Below, in pieces: positions 12,523 to 23,963 of a stretch of DNA of 38,747 bases; position 1 is the stretch's first letter; each line of letters starts with the position of its first letter. The stretch lies in the NCBI GenBank assembly GCA_002189035.1, contig NEEC01000167.1, positions 1-38,747 on the forward strand, read 5' to 3'. A program made the position numbers and the translations under genes. Below the pieces are notes generated by a model that saw only the letters and a list, made by a program, of their open reading frames with translations, did not search any database and was not told the origin of the DNA. This DNA is from Utricularia gibba (taxonomy: Eukaryota; Streptophyta; Magnoliopsida; Lamiales; Lentibulariaceae).

Positions 12523-15009
12523 CATGTGGGGTGCACGTGACATCATAATTTAAACAAATGCATCATTTTTTTTAATCGATTTGCATCCAGTTGACCTCAT
12601 GAGCCATACAGAATCGGGGTCAAGGACCAAGTTCCCAGCGAGACTGGCCGCCACAAAACGAGAAGCGGTTCCTTGAAAAACCATGTAGGCAGCCCCGAAA
12701 ACCGAACGATAATAAATACATCACTTTATTTGCCGGACTACAACTAACTCTCGGCAAGCCAAACCTTACCTTTGTCCGTTCCAGGTGCACCCAAAGACCG
12801 CCTCTCAAGTATAAAGTAAGTTGTTGAAAAAATCATGTGGGGTGCACGTGATATCGCAATTTAAACAAATGCAACATTGTATTCATCGATTTGCATCCTT
12901 TTGTCCTCATGAGCCATAAAGAATCGCGGCCCGGACCAAGTTCCTAGCGAGACTGGCCGCCACAAAACGAGAAGCTGTTCCTTGAAAAACCATGTAGGCA
13001 ACACCGAAAACCGAACGTTAATAAATACATCACTTTCTTTGCCGGGCTACAACTTACTTTGGGCCAAGGCCTAAGCTGATCTTTTTCCGGTTCCAAGTGC
13101 ACCAAAGACCGCCTTCTCAAGTATAAAGTAAGTTGTTGAAAAAATCATGTGGGGTGCACGTGACATCATAATTTAAACAAATGGATCATTTTTTTTAATC
13201 GATTTGCATCCAGTTGACCTCATGAGCCATACAGAATCGGGTCAAGGACCAAGTTCCCAGCGAGACTGGCCGCCACAAAACGAGAAGCGGTTCCTTGAAA
13301 AACCATGTAGGCAGCCCCGAAAACCGAACGATAATAAATACATCACTTTATTTGCCGGACTACAACTAACTCTCGGTGCAAGCCAAACCTTACCTTTGTC
13401 CCGTTCCAGGTGCACCCAAAGACCGCCTGCTCAAGTATAAAGTAAGTTGTTGAAAAAATCATGTGGGGTGCACGTGATATCGCAATTTAAACAAATGCAA
13501 CATTGTATTCATCGATTTGCATCCTTTTGTCCTCATGAGCCATAAAGAATCGCGGGCCCGGACCAAGTTCCTAGCGAGACTGGCCGCCACAAAACGAGAA
13601 GCTGTTCCTTGAAAAACCATGTAGGCAACACCGAAAACCGAACGTTAATAAATACATCACTTTCTTTGCCGGGCTACAACTTACTTTGGGCCAAGGCCTA
13701 AGCTGATCTTTTTCCGGTTCCAAGTGCACCCAAAGACCGCCTTCTCATATAAAGTAAGTTGTTGAAAAAATCATGTGGGGTGCACGTGACATCATAATTT
13801 AAACAAATGGATCATTTTTTTTAATCGATTTGCATCCAGTTGACCTCATGAGCCATACAGAATCGGGGTCAAGGACCAAGTTCCCAGCGAGACTGGCCGC
13901 CACAAAACGAGAAGCGGTTCCTTGAAAAACCATGTAGGCAGCCCCCGAAAACCGAACGATAATAAATACATCACTTTATTTGCCGGACTACAACTAACTT
14001 TGGTGCAAGCCAAACTTTTCCGTTCCAGTGCCCCCAAAGACCGCCCTCAAGTATAAAGTAAGTTGTTGAAAAAATCATGTGGGTGCACGTGATATCGCAA
14101 TTTAAACAAATGCAACATTGTATTCATCGATTTGCATCCTTTTGTCCTCATGAGCCATAAAGAATCGCGGGCCCGGACCAAGTTCCTAGCGAGACTGGCC
14201 GCCACAAAACGAGAAGCTGTTCCTTGAAAAACCATGTAGGCAACACCGAAAACCGAACGTTAATAAATACATCACTTTCTTTGCCGGGCTACAACTTACT
14301 TTGGGCCAAGGCCTAAGCTGACCTTTTTCCGGTTCCAAGTGCCCCCCAAGACCGCCTCTCATGTATAAAGTATGTTGTTAAAAAAATCATGTGGGGTGCA
14401 CGTGACATCGTAATTTAAACAAATGCATCATTTTTTTTAATCGATTTGCATCCAGTTGACCTCATGAGCCATACAGAATCGGGGTCAAGGACCAAGTTCC
14501 CAGCGAGACTGGCCGCCACAAAACGAGAAGCGGTTCCTTGAAAAACCATGTAGGCAGCCCCCGAAAACCGAACGATAATAAATACATCACTTTATTGCCG
14601 GACTACAACTAACTCGGGCAAGCCAAACTTACCTTTGTCCCGTTCCAGGTGCACCCAAAGACCGCCTCTCAAGTATAAAGTAAGTTGTTGAAAAATCATG
14701 TGGGGTGCACGTGATATCGCAATTTAAACAAATGCAACATTGTATTCATCGATTTGCATCCTTTTGTCCTCATGAGCCATAAAGAATCGCGGGCCCGGAC
14801 CAAGTTCCTAGCGAGACTGGCCGCCACAAAACGAGAAGCTGTTCCTTGAAAAACCATGTAGGCAACACGAAAACCGAACGTTAATAAATACATCACTTTC
14901 TTTGCCGGGCTACAACTTACTTTGGGCCAAGGCCTAAGCTGATCTTTTTCCGGTTCCAAGTGCACCCAAAGACCGCCTTCTCAAGTATAAAGTAAGTTGT
15001 TGAAAAAAT
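12523..15009 (+). repeat. Regular A-B block
   Basis: A starts: 12523 (a2), 13146 (a3), 13772 (a3), 14388 (a1). B starts: 12834, 13460, 14076, 14697. Lengths are 304-314 bp. The copy at 14388 is the last clear a1 unit before a run of a3 that lasts to about 24.5 kb. Confidence 0.93.
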
Positions 15010-15564
15010 CATGTGGGGTGCACGTGACATCATAATTTAAACAAATGGATCATTTTTTTTTAATCGATTTGCATCCAGTTGACCTCATGAGCCATACAGA
15101 ATCGGGGTCAAGGACCAAGTTCCCAGCGAGACTGGCCGCATTCCTTGAAAAACCATGTAGGCATAATAAATACATCACTTTATTTGCCGACTACAACTAA
15201 CTCTCGGTGCAAGCCAAACCTTACCTTTGTCCCGTTCCAGGTGCACCCAAAGACCGCCTGCTCAAGTATAAAGTAAGTTGTTGAAAAAATCATCACGTGA
15301 TATCGCAATTTAAACAAATGCAACATCATCGATTTGCATCCTTTGTCCTCATGAGCCATAAAGAATCGCGGGCCCGGACCAAGTTCCTAGCGAGACTGGC
15401 CGCCACAAAACGAGAAGCTGTTCCTTGAAAAACCATGTAGGCAACACCGAAAACCGAACGTTAATAAATACATCACTTTCTTTGCCGGGCTACAACTTAC
15501 TTTGGGCCAAGGCCTAAGCTGATCTTTTTCCGGTTCAAGTGCACCCAAAGACCGCCTTCTCAAG
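15010..15564 (+). repeat. Internally deleted A (281 bp) and B (274 bp)
   Basis: The A at 15010 lacks the bases between GACTGGCCGC and TTCCTTGAAA (about 15139) and between CATGTAGGC and ATAATAAATA (about 15163). The B at 15291 starts with CATCACGTGATATCGC instead of CATGTGGGGTGCACGTGA, and it also lacks TTGTATT before the ClaI-like ATCGAT. Its end goes from TTCTCAAG directly to the next CATGTGGGG at 15565, so the TATAAAGTAAGTTGTTGAAA stretch is absent. All changes are deletions relative to intact neighbours. Confidence 0.85.
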
Positions 15565-18500
15565 CATGTGGGGTGCACGTGACATCATAATTTAAAAAAT
15601 GGATCATTTTTTTTAATCGATTTGCATCCAGTTGACCTCATGAGCCATACAGAATCGGGGTCAAGGACCAAGTTCCCAGCGAGACTGGCCGCCACAAAAC
15701 GAGAAGCGGTTCCTTGAAAAACCATGTAGGCAGCCCCGAAAACCGAACGATAATAAATACATCACTTTATTTGCCGGACTACAACTAACTTTGGTGCAAG
15801 CCAAAGCTTACCTTTGCAGGTGCCCCAAAGACCGCCTGCTCATGTATAAAGTAAGTTCTTAAAAAATCATGTGGGGTGCACGTGAATCGCAATTTAAACA
15901 AATGGATTCATCGATTTGCATCCTTTTGTCCTCATGAGCCATAAAGAATCGCGGGCCCGGACCAAGTTCCTAGCGAGACTGGCCGCCACAAAACGAGAAG
16001 CTGTTCCTTGAAAAACCATGTAGGCAACACGAAAAACCGAACGTTAATAAATACATCACTTTCTTTGCCGGGCTACAACTTACTTTGGGCCAAGGCCTAA
16101 GCTGATCTTTTTCCGGTTCCAAGTGCACCCAAAGACCGCCTTCTCAAGTATAAAGTAAGTTGTTGAAAAAATCATGTGGGGTGCACGTGACATCATAATT
16201 TAAACAAATGGATCATTTTTTTTAATCGATTTGCATCCAGTTGACCTCATGAGCCATACAGAATCGGGGTCAAGGACCAAGTTCCCAGCGAGACTGGCCG
16301 CCACAAAACGAGAAGCGGTTCCTTGAAAAACCATGTAGGCAGCCCCCGAAAACCGAACGATAATAAATACATCACTTTATTTGCCGGACTACAACTAAAA
16401 GCCAAACCTTACCTTTGTCCCGTTCCAGGTGCACCCAAAGACCGCCTGCTCAAGTATAAAGTAAGTTGTTGAAAAAATCATGTGGGGTGCACGTGATATC
16501 GCAATTTAAACAAATGCAACATTGTATTCATCGATTTGCATCCTTTTGTCCTCATGAGCCATAAAGAATCGCGGGCCCGGACCAAGTTCCTAGCGAGACT
16601 GGCCGCCACAAAACGAGAAGCTGTTCCTTGAAAAACCATGTAGGCAACACCGAAAACCGAACGTTAATAAATACATCACTTTCTTTGCCGGGCTACAACT
16701 TACTTTGGGCCAAGGCCTAAGCTGATCTTTTTCCGGTTCCAAGTGCACCCAAAGACCGCCTTCTCAAGTATAAAGTAAGTTGTTGAAAAAATCATGTGGG
16801 GTGCACGTGACATCATAATTTAAACAAATGGATCATTTTTTTTAATCGATTTGCATCCAGTTGACCTCATGAGCCATACAGAATCGGGGTCAAGGACCAA
16901 GTTCCCAGCGAGACTGGCCGCCACAAAACGAGAAGCGGTTCCTTGAAAAACCATGTAGGCAGCCCCGAAAACCGAACGATAATAAATACATCACTTTATT
17001 TGCCGGACTACAACTAACTCTCGGTGCAAGCCAAACCTTACCTTTGTCCCGTTCCAGGTGCACCCAAAGACCGCCTCTCAAGTATAAAGTAAGTTGTTGA
17101 AAAAATCATGTGGGGTGCACGTGATATCGCAATTTAAACAAATGCAACATTGTATTCATCGATTTGCATCCTTTTGTCCTCATGAGCCATAAAGAATCGC
17201 GGGCCCGGACCAAGTTCCTAGCGAGACTGGCCGCCACAAAACGAGAAGCTGTTCCTTGAAAAACCATGTAGGCAACACCGAAAACCGAACGTTAATAAAT
17301 ACATCACTTTCTTTGCCGGGCTACAACTTACTTTGGGCCAAGGCCTAAGCTGATCTTTTTCCGGTTCCAAGTGCACCCAAAGACCGCCTTCTCAAGTATA
17401 AAGTAAGTTGTTGAAAAAATCATGTGGGGTGCACGTGACATCATAATTTAAACAAATGGATCATTTTTTTTAATCGATTTGCATCCAGTTGACCTCATGA
17501 GCCATACAGAATCGGGGTCAAGGACCAAGTTCCCAGCGAGACTGGCCGCCACAAAACGAGAAGCGGTTCCTTGAAAAACCATGTAGGCAGCCCCCGAAAA
17601 CCGAACGATAATAAATACATCACTTTATTTGCCGGACTACAACTACTGGTGCAAGCCAAACCTTACCTTTGTCCCGTTCCAGTGCACCCAAAGACCGCCT
17701 GCTCAAGTATAAAGTAAGTTGTTGAAAAAAATCATGTGGGGTGCACGTGATATCGCAATTTAAACAAATGCAACATTGTATTCATCGATTTGCATCCTTT
17801 TGTCCTCATGAGCCATAAAGAATCGCGGGCCCGGACCAAGTTCCTAGCGAGACTGGCCGCCACAAAACGAGAAGCTGTTCCTTGAAAAACCATGTAGGCA
17901 ACACCGAAAACCGAACGTTAATAAATACATCACTTTCTTTGCCGGGCTACAACTTACTTTGGGCCAAGGCCTAAGCTGATCTTTTTCCGGTTCCAAGTGC
18001 CCCAAAGACCGCCTTCTCAAGTATAAAGTAAGTTGTTGAAAAAATCATGTGGGGTGCACGTGACATCATAATTTAAACAAATGGATCATTTTTTTTAATC
18101 GATTTGCATCCAGTTGACCTCATGAGCCATACAGAATCGGGGTCAAGGACCAAGTTCCCAGCGAGACTGGCCGCCACAAAACGAGAAGCGGTTCCTTGAA
18201 AAACCATGTAGGCAGCCCCCGAAAACCGAACGATAATAAATACATCACTTTATTTGCCGGACTACAACTAACTCTCGGCAAGCCAAACCTTACCTTTGTC
18301 CGTTCCAGGTGCACCCAAAGACCGCCTGCTCAAGTATAAAGTAAGTTGTTGAAAAAATCATGTGGGGTGCACGTGATATCGCAATTTAAACAAATGCAAC
18401 ATTGTATTCATCGATTTGCATCCTTTTGTCCTCATGAGCCATAAAGAATCGCGGGCCCGGACCAAGTTCCTAGCGAGACTGGCCGCCACAAAACGAGAAG

Positions 18501-20225
18501 CTGTTCCTTGAAAAACCATGTAGGCAACACCGAAAACCGAACGTTAATAAATACATCACTTTCTTTGCCGGGCTACAACTTACTTTGGGCCAAGGCCTAA
18601 GCTGATCTTTTTCCGGTTCCAAGTGCACCCAAAGACCGCCTTCTCAAGTATAAAGTAAGTTGTTGAAAAAATCATGTGGGGTGCACGTGACATCATAATT
18701 TAAACAAATGGATCATTTTTTTTAATCGATTTGCATCCAGTTGACCTCATGAGCCATACAGAATCGGGGTCAAGGACCAAGTTCCAGCGAGACTGGCCGC
18801 CACAAAACGAGAAGCGGTTCCTTGAAAAACCATGTAGGCAGCCCCCGAAAACCGAACGATAATAAATACATCACTTTATTTGCCGGACTACAACTAACTC
18901 GCAAGCCAAACTTACCTTTTCCCGTTCCAGGCACCCAAAGACCGCCTGCTCAAGTATAAAGTAAGTTGTTGAAAAAATCATGTGGGGTGCACGTGATATC
19001 GCAATTTAAACAAATGCAACATTGTATTAATCGATTTGCATCCTTTTGTCCTCATGAGCCATAAAGAATCGCGGGCCCGGACCAAGTTCCTAGCGAGACT
19101 GGCCGCCACAAAACGAGAAGCTGTTCCTTGAAAAACCATGTAGGCAACACCGAAAACCGAACGTTAATAAATACATCACTTTCTTTGCCGGGCTACAACT
19201 TACTTTGGGCCAAGGCCTAAGCTGATCTTTTTCCGGTTCCAAGTGCACCCAAAGACCGCCTTCTCAAGTATAAAGTAAGTTGTTGAAAAAATCATGTGGG
19301 GTGCACGTGACATCATAATTTAAACAAATGGATCATTTTTTTTAATCGATTTGCATCCAGTTGACCTCATGAGCCATACAGAATCGGGGTCAAGGACCAA
19401 GTTCCCAGCGAGACTGGCCGCCACAAAACGAGAAGCGGTTCCTTGAAAAACCATGTAGGCAGCCCCCGAAAACCGAACGATAATAAATACATCACTTTAT
19501 TTGCCGGACTACAACTAACTGGCAAGCCAAACCTTACCTTTGTCCAGGTGCACCCAAAGACCGCCTCTCAAGTATAAAGTAAGTTGTTGAAAAAATCATG
19601 TGGGGTGCACGTGATATCGCAATTTAAACAAATGCAACATTGTATTCATCGATTTGCATCCTTTTGTCCTCATGAGCCATAAAGAATCGCGGGCCCGGAC
19701 CAAGTTCCTAGCGAGACTGGCCGCCACAAAACGAGAAGCTGTTCCTTGAAAAACCATGTAGGCAACACCGAAAACCGAACGTTAATAAATACATCACTTT
19801 CTTTGCCGGGCTACAACTTACTTTGGGCCAAGGCCTAAGCTGACCTTTTTCCGGTTCCAAGTGCACCCAAAGACCGCCTTCCTCAAGTATAAAGTAAGTT
19901 GTTAAAAAAATCATGTGGGGTGCACGTGACATCATAATTTAAACAAATGCATCATTTTTTTTAATCGATTTGCATCCAGTTGACCTCATGAGCCATACAG
20001 AATCGGGGTCAAGGACCAAGTTCCCAGCGAGACTGGCCGCCACAAAACGAGAAGCGGTTCCTTGAAAAACCATGTAGGCAGCCCCCGAAAACCGAACGAT
20101 AATAAATACATCACTTTATTTGCCGGACTACAACTAACTCTCGTGCAAGCCAAACCTTACCTTTGTCCCGTTCCAGTGCACCCAAAGACCGCCTGCTCAA
20201 GTATAAAGTAAGTTGTTGAAAAAAT
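15565..20225 (+). repeat. Most homogeneous A-B block
   Basis: A starts: 15565, 16173, 16793, 17421, 18046, 18673, 19293, 19912. B starts: 15868, 16479, 17107, 17733, 18359, 18979, 19597. The seven A copies from 15565 to 19293 are all haplotype a3 (CATCATAAT, AAATGGATC). They follow B tails ending AAGCTGATCTTTTTCCGG and mostly CCGCCTTCTCAAG. The copy at 19912 is a2-like. B lengths are almost always 312-315. The A tail remains the only length-variable part (304-314). The B at 15868 is shortened near 15900-15912. Confidence 0.92.
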
Positions 20226-20391
20226 CATGTGGGGTGCACGTGATATCGTAATTTAAACAAATGCAATCGATTTGCGGAAAGCCATAATCATTCCTGGGGA
20301 GAAGCTGTTCCTTGAAAAACCATGTAGGCATAATCGCACAACTTTAAACAAACCCAAAGACCGCCTGTATAAAGTAAGTTGTTGAAAAAAT
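20226..20391 (+). repeat. Truncated B unit (166 bp)
   Basis: Begins CATGTGGGGTGCACGTGATA, then quickly degenerates (AAATGCAATCGATTTGCGG, AAAGCCATAATCATTCCTGG). It retains GAGAAGCTGTTCCTTGAAAA and CATGTAGGCA. It then reads TAATCGCACAACTTTAAAC, a short echo of the B head, and jumps to CCCAAAGACCGCCTGTATAA. About half a monomer is missing. The next unit, at 20392, is again B, so this fragment also disturbs A-B phase. Confidence 0.82.
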
Positions 20392-20689
20392 CATGTGGGG
20401 TGCACGTGATATCGCAATTTAAACAAATTCATCGATTTGCATCCTTTTGTCCTCATGAGCCATAAAGAATCGCGGGCCCGGACCAAGTTCCTAGCGAGAC
20501 TGGCCGCCACAAAACGAGAAGCTGTTCCTTGAAAAACCATGTAGGCAACACCGAAAACCGAACGTTAATAAATACATCACTTTCTTTGCCGGGCTACAAC
20601 TTACTTTGGGCAAGCCTAAGCTGACTTTTTCCGGTTCCAAGTGCACCCAAAGACCGCCTTCTCAAGTATAAAGTAAGTTGTTAAAAAAT
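20392..20689 (+). repeat. B monomer, slightly shortened
   Basis: A 298-bp B unit. GCAACATTGTA is missing between AAACAAAT and TTCATCGAT (about 20427). The body and tail are otherwise typical. Confidence 0.88.
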
Positions 20690-21046
20690 CATGTGGGGTG
20701 CACGTGACATCATAATTTAAACAAATGGATCATTTTTTTAATCGATTTGCATCCAGTTGACCTCATGAGCCATACAGAATCGGGGTCAGGACCAAGTTCC
20801 CAGCGAGACTGGCCGCCACAAACGAGAAGCGGTTCCTTGAAAAACCATGTAGGCAGCCCCCGAAAACCGAACGATAATAAATACATCACTTTATTTGCCG
20901 GACTACAACTTACTTTGTGGTTCCAAGTGCGAAAGTATAAAGTCATGTGGGGTGCACGTGACAAATGCATCATTTTTTTTAATCGATTTGCATCCTTTGT
21001 CCCGAATTTCCAGCGTTAAAGTAATCGTATAAAGGTGACAAGTTGA
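20690..21046 (+). repeat. Truncated A (254 bp) plus 103-bp mini-unit
   Basis: The A at 20690 (a3) is intact to GACTACAACT, then jumps at about 20910 to a compressed tail (TACTTTGTGGTTCCAAGTGC, GAAAGTATAAAG). The next anchor at 20944 starts a 103-bp unit, CATGTGGGGTGCACGTGACA, then AAATGCATCA, the T tract, ATCGATTTGCATCC and a short patch (TTTGTCCCGAATTTCCAGCG, TTAAAGTAATCGTATAAAGG). A fresh B unit starts at 21047. The mini-unit is the smallest anchored repeat in the window. Confidence 0.83.
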
Positions 21047-22599
21047 CATGTGGGGTGCACGTGATATTTTAAACAAATGCAACATTGTATTCATCGATTT
21101 GCATCCTTTTGTCCTCATGAGCCATAAAGAATCGCGGGCCCGGACCAAGTTCCTAGCGAGACTGGCCGCCACAAAACGAGAAGCTGTTCCTTGAAAAACC
21201 ATGTAGGCAACACCGAAAACCGAACGTTAATAAATACATCACTTTCTTTGCCGGGCTACAACTTACTTTGGGCCAAGGCCTAAGCTGATCTTTTTCCGGT
21301 TCCAAGTGCGACCGCCTCTCAAGTATAAAGTAAGTTGTTGAAAAAATCATGTGGGGTGCACGTGACATCATAATTTAAACAAATGGATCATTTTTTTTAA
21401 TCGATTTGCATCCAGTTGACCTCATGAGCCATACAGAATCGGGGTCAAGGACCAAGTTCCCAGCGAGACTGGCCGCCACAAAACGAGAAGCGGTTCCTTG
21501 AAAAACCATGTAGGCAGCCCCCGAAAACCGAACGATAATAAATACATCACTTTATTTGCCGGACTACAACTAACTCTCGGTGCAAGCCAAACCTTACCTT
21601 TGTCCCGTTCCAGGTGCACCCAAAGACCGCCTGCTCAAGTATAAAGTAAGTTGTTGAAAAAATCATGTGGGGTGCACGTGATATCGCAATTTAAACAAAT
21701 GCAACATTGTATTCATCGATTTGCATCCTTTTGTCCTCATGAGCCATAAAGAATCGCGGGCCCGGACCAAGTTCCTAGCGAGACTGGCCGCCACAAAACG
21801 AGAAGCTGTTCCTTGAAAAACCATGTAGGCAACACCGAAAACCGAACGTTAATAAATACATCACTTTCTTTGCCGGGCTACAACTTACTTTGGGCCAAGG
21901 CCTAAGCTGATCTTTTTCCGGTTCCAAGTGCACCCAAAGACCGCCTTCTCAAGTATAAAGTAAGTTGTTGAAAAAATCATGTGGGGTGCACGTGACATCA
22001 TAATTTAAACAAATGGATCATTTTTTTTAATCGATTTGCATCCAGTTGACCTCATGAGCCATACAGAATCGGGGTCAAGGACCAAGTTCCCAGCGAGACT
22101 GGCCGCCACAAAACGAGAAGCGGTTCCTTGAAAAACCATGTAGGCAGCCCCCGAAAACCGAACGATAATAAATACATCACTTTATTTGCCGGACTACAAC
22201 TAACTCTCGGGCAAGCCAAACCTTACCTTTGTCCCGTTCCAGGTGCACCCAAAGACCGCCTGCTCAAGTATAAAGTAAGTTGTTGAAAAAATCATGTGGG
22301 GTGCACGTGATATCGCAATTTAAACAAATGCAACATTGTATTCATCGATTTGCATCCTTTTGTCCTCATGAGCCATAAAGAATCGCGGGCCCGGACCAAG
22401 TTCCTAGCGAGACTGGCCGCCACAAAACGAGAAGCTGTTCCTTGAAAAACCATGTAGGCAACACCGAAAACCGAACGTTAATAAATACATCACTTTCTTT
22501 GCCGGGCTACAACTTACTTTGGGCCAAGGCCTAAGCTGATCTTTTTCCGGTTCCAAGTGCACCCAAAGACCGCCTTCTCATGTATAAAGTAAAAAAAAT
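21047..22599 (+). repeat. Regular B-A-B-A-B block
   Basis: B starts: 21047, 21664, 22293. A starts: 21348, 21978, both a3. The B at 21047 lacks CGCA after CACGTGATAT and has a short tail (AAGTGCGACCGCCTC). The B at 22293 ends with TATAAAGTAAAAAAAATC, having lost GTTGTTG. Confidence 0.92.
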
Positions 22600-23279
22600 C
22601 ATGTGGGGTGCACGTGACATCATAATTTAAACAAATGCATCATTTTTTTTAATCGATTTGCATCCAGTTGACCTCATGAGCCATACAGAATCGGGGTCAA
22701 GGACCAAGTTCCCAGCGAGACTTCATCAATTTGTGGATGCATGTACATCACGTGATATCGCAATTTAAACAAATGCAGATTTGCATCATGAGCCATAAAG
22801 AATCGCGGGCCCGGACCAAGTTCCTAGCGAGACTGGCCGCCACAAAACGAGAAGCTGTTCCTTGAAAAACCATGTAGGCAACACGAAAACCGAACGTTAA
22901 TAAATACATCACTTTCTTTGCCGGGCTACAACTTACTTTGGGCCAAGGCCTAAGCTGATCTTTTTCCGGTTCCAAGTGCACCCAAAGACCGCCTTCTCAA
23001 GTATAAAGTAAGTTGTTGAAAAAATCATGTGGGGCAGTGACAGTGATTTGCATCCAGTTGACCTCATGAGCCATTCCAAGGACCAAGTTCCCATGGCCGC
23101 CACGAGAAGCGGTTCCTTGAAAAACCATGTAGGCAGCCCCGAAAACCGAACGATAATAAATACATCACTTTATTTGCCGGACTACAACTAACTCTCGGCA
23201 AGCCAAACCTTACCTTTGTCCCGTTCCAGGTGCACCCAAAGACCGCCTGCTCAAGTATAAAGTAAGTTGTTGAAAAAAT
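22600..23279 (+). repeat. Damaged A-B-A trio
   Basis: The A at 22600 stops at CCAGCGAGACTT (22723) and is followed by TCATCAATTTGTGGATGCAT, a patch with no good match in either monomer. The B that follows (about 22738) begins CATCACGTGATATCGC, the same shortened head as at 15291, and lacks about 30 bp up to CATGAGCC. The A at 23026 has lost the E-box. It reads CATGTGGGGCAGTGACAGTG and passes straight to ATTTGCATCC. It also lacks several short segments up to CCACGAGAAGCGG (about 23100). Its second half is normal. Confidence 0.83.
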
Positions 23280-23761
23280 CATGTGGGGTGCACGTGATAT
23301 CGCAATTTAAACAAATGCAACATTGTATTCATCGATTTGCATCCTTTTGTCCTCATGAGCCATAAAGAATCGCGGGCCCGGACCAAGTTCCTAGCGAGAC
23401 TGGCCGCCACAAAACGAGAAGCTGTTCCTTGAAAAACCATGTAGGCAACACCGAAAACCGAACGTTAATAAATACATCACTTTCTTTGCCGGGCTACAAC
23501 TTACTTTGGGCCAAGGCCTAAGCTGATCTTTTTCCGGTTCCAAGTGCCCCAAAGACCGCCTTCTCAAGTATAAAGTAAGTTGTTGAAAAAATCATGTGGG
23601 GTGCACGTGACATCATAATTTAAACAAATGGATCATTTTTTTTAATCGATTTGCATCCAGTTGACCTCATGAGCCATACAGAATCGGGGTCAAGGACCAA
23701 GTTCCCAGCGAGACTGGCCGCCACAAAACGAGAAGCGGTTCCTTGAAAAACCATGTAGGCA

Positions 23762-23778
23762 GCCCCCGAAAACCGAAC
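23762..23778 (-). other. Weak CENP-B-box-like motif (A monomer)
   Basis: On the minus strand the sequence is GTTCGGTTTTCGGGGGC. Against the mammalian CENP-B core NTTCGNNNNANNCGGGN it matches 7 of the 9 fixed bases without gaps; A and the C of CGGG are changed. Alternatively, both TTCG and CGGGG are present with a spacer two bases short. B monomers have CGGTG here and match worse. This is a sequence resemblance only. Confidence 0.25.
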
Positions 23779-23884
23779 GATAATAAATACATCACTTTAT
23801 TTGCCGGACTACAACTAACTCTCGGTGCAAGCCAAACCTTACCTTTGTCCCGTTCCAGGTGCACCCAAAGACCGCCTGCTCAAG

Positions 23885-23896
23885 TATAAAGTAAGT
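23885..23896 (+). other. TATAAAG-TAAGT segment (one per monomer)
   Basis: TATAAAGTAAGT lies about 20 bp before each monomer start. It contains a TATA-like word overlapping a splice-donor-like AAAGTAAGT. Haplotype a1 boundaries usually read TATAAAGTATG. No gene follows, so it is recorded as a conserved word and not called a promoter. Confidence 0.3.
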
Positions 23897-23919
23897 TGTT
23901 GAAAAAATCATGTGGGGTG

Positions 23920-23927
23920 CACGTGAT
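23920..23927. other. E-box CACGTGAY (one per monomer)
   Basis: CACGTG starts 11 bases into the monomer and is followed by AC in A or AT in B. The complement, RTCACGTG, fits the bHLH E-box consensus and also the budding-yeast CDEI consensus RTCACRTG. It sits in an imperfect dyad, TCATGTG...CACGTGA, whose only mismatch would be a T-G wobble. It is present in nearly all units. It is lost at 23026 and in the headless remnants near 24809 and 28940. Confidence 0.6.
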
Positions 23928-23963
23928 ATCGCAATTTAAACAAATGCAACATTGTATTCATCG

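Larger units (their letters stand above)
23593..23908 (+). repeat. Reference A monomer (haplotype a3)
   Basis: Full-length A, 316 bp, divisible into two related halves. Half 1 (23593-23751) begins CATGTGGGGTGCACGTGAC. Half 2 (23752-23908) begins CATGTAGGCAGCCCCC. Both are preceded by TTGAAAAA plus one to three bases. At offset 33 half 1 reads AAATGGATCA followed by T8, and half 2 reads AAATACATCA followed by CTTTATTT. A-specific markers are the oligo-T tract, CATCCAGTTGACC, ATCGGGGTCAAGG, GAAGCGGTTCC and the long tail through CCAAACCTTACCTTTGTCCC. Confidence 0.9.

Noticed and set aside
23885-23896. Promoter (TATAAAG), splice donor (AAAGTAAGT) and poly-A signal (AATAAA) in each monomer
   Set aside because: Each word is short and no coherent transcript unit follows. 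They occur by virtue of the repeat and are not called regulatory without transcription data.
23893-23927. G-quadruplex or strong hairpin at the GGGG head
   Set aside because: There is only one G4 run per head, with no other G runs nearby, and the dyad arms are 7 bp with a mismatch. Neither structure is convincing.
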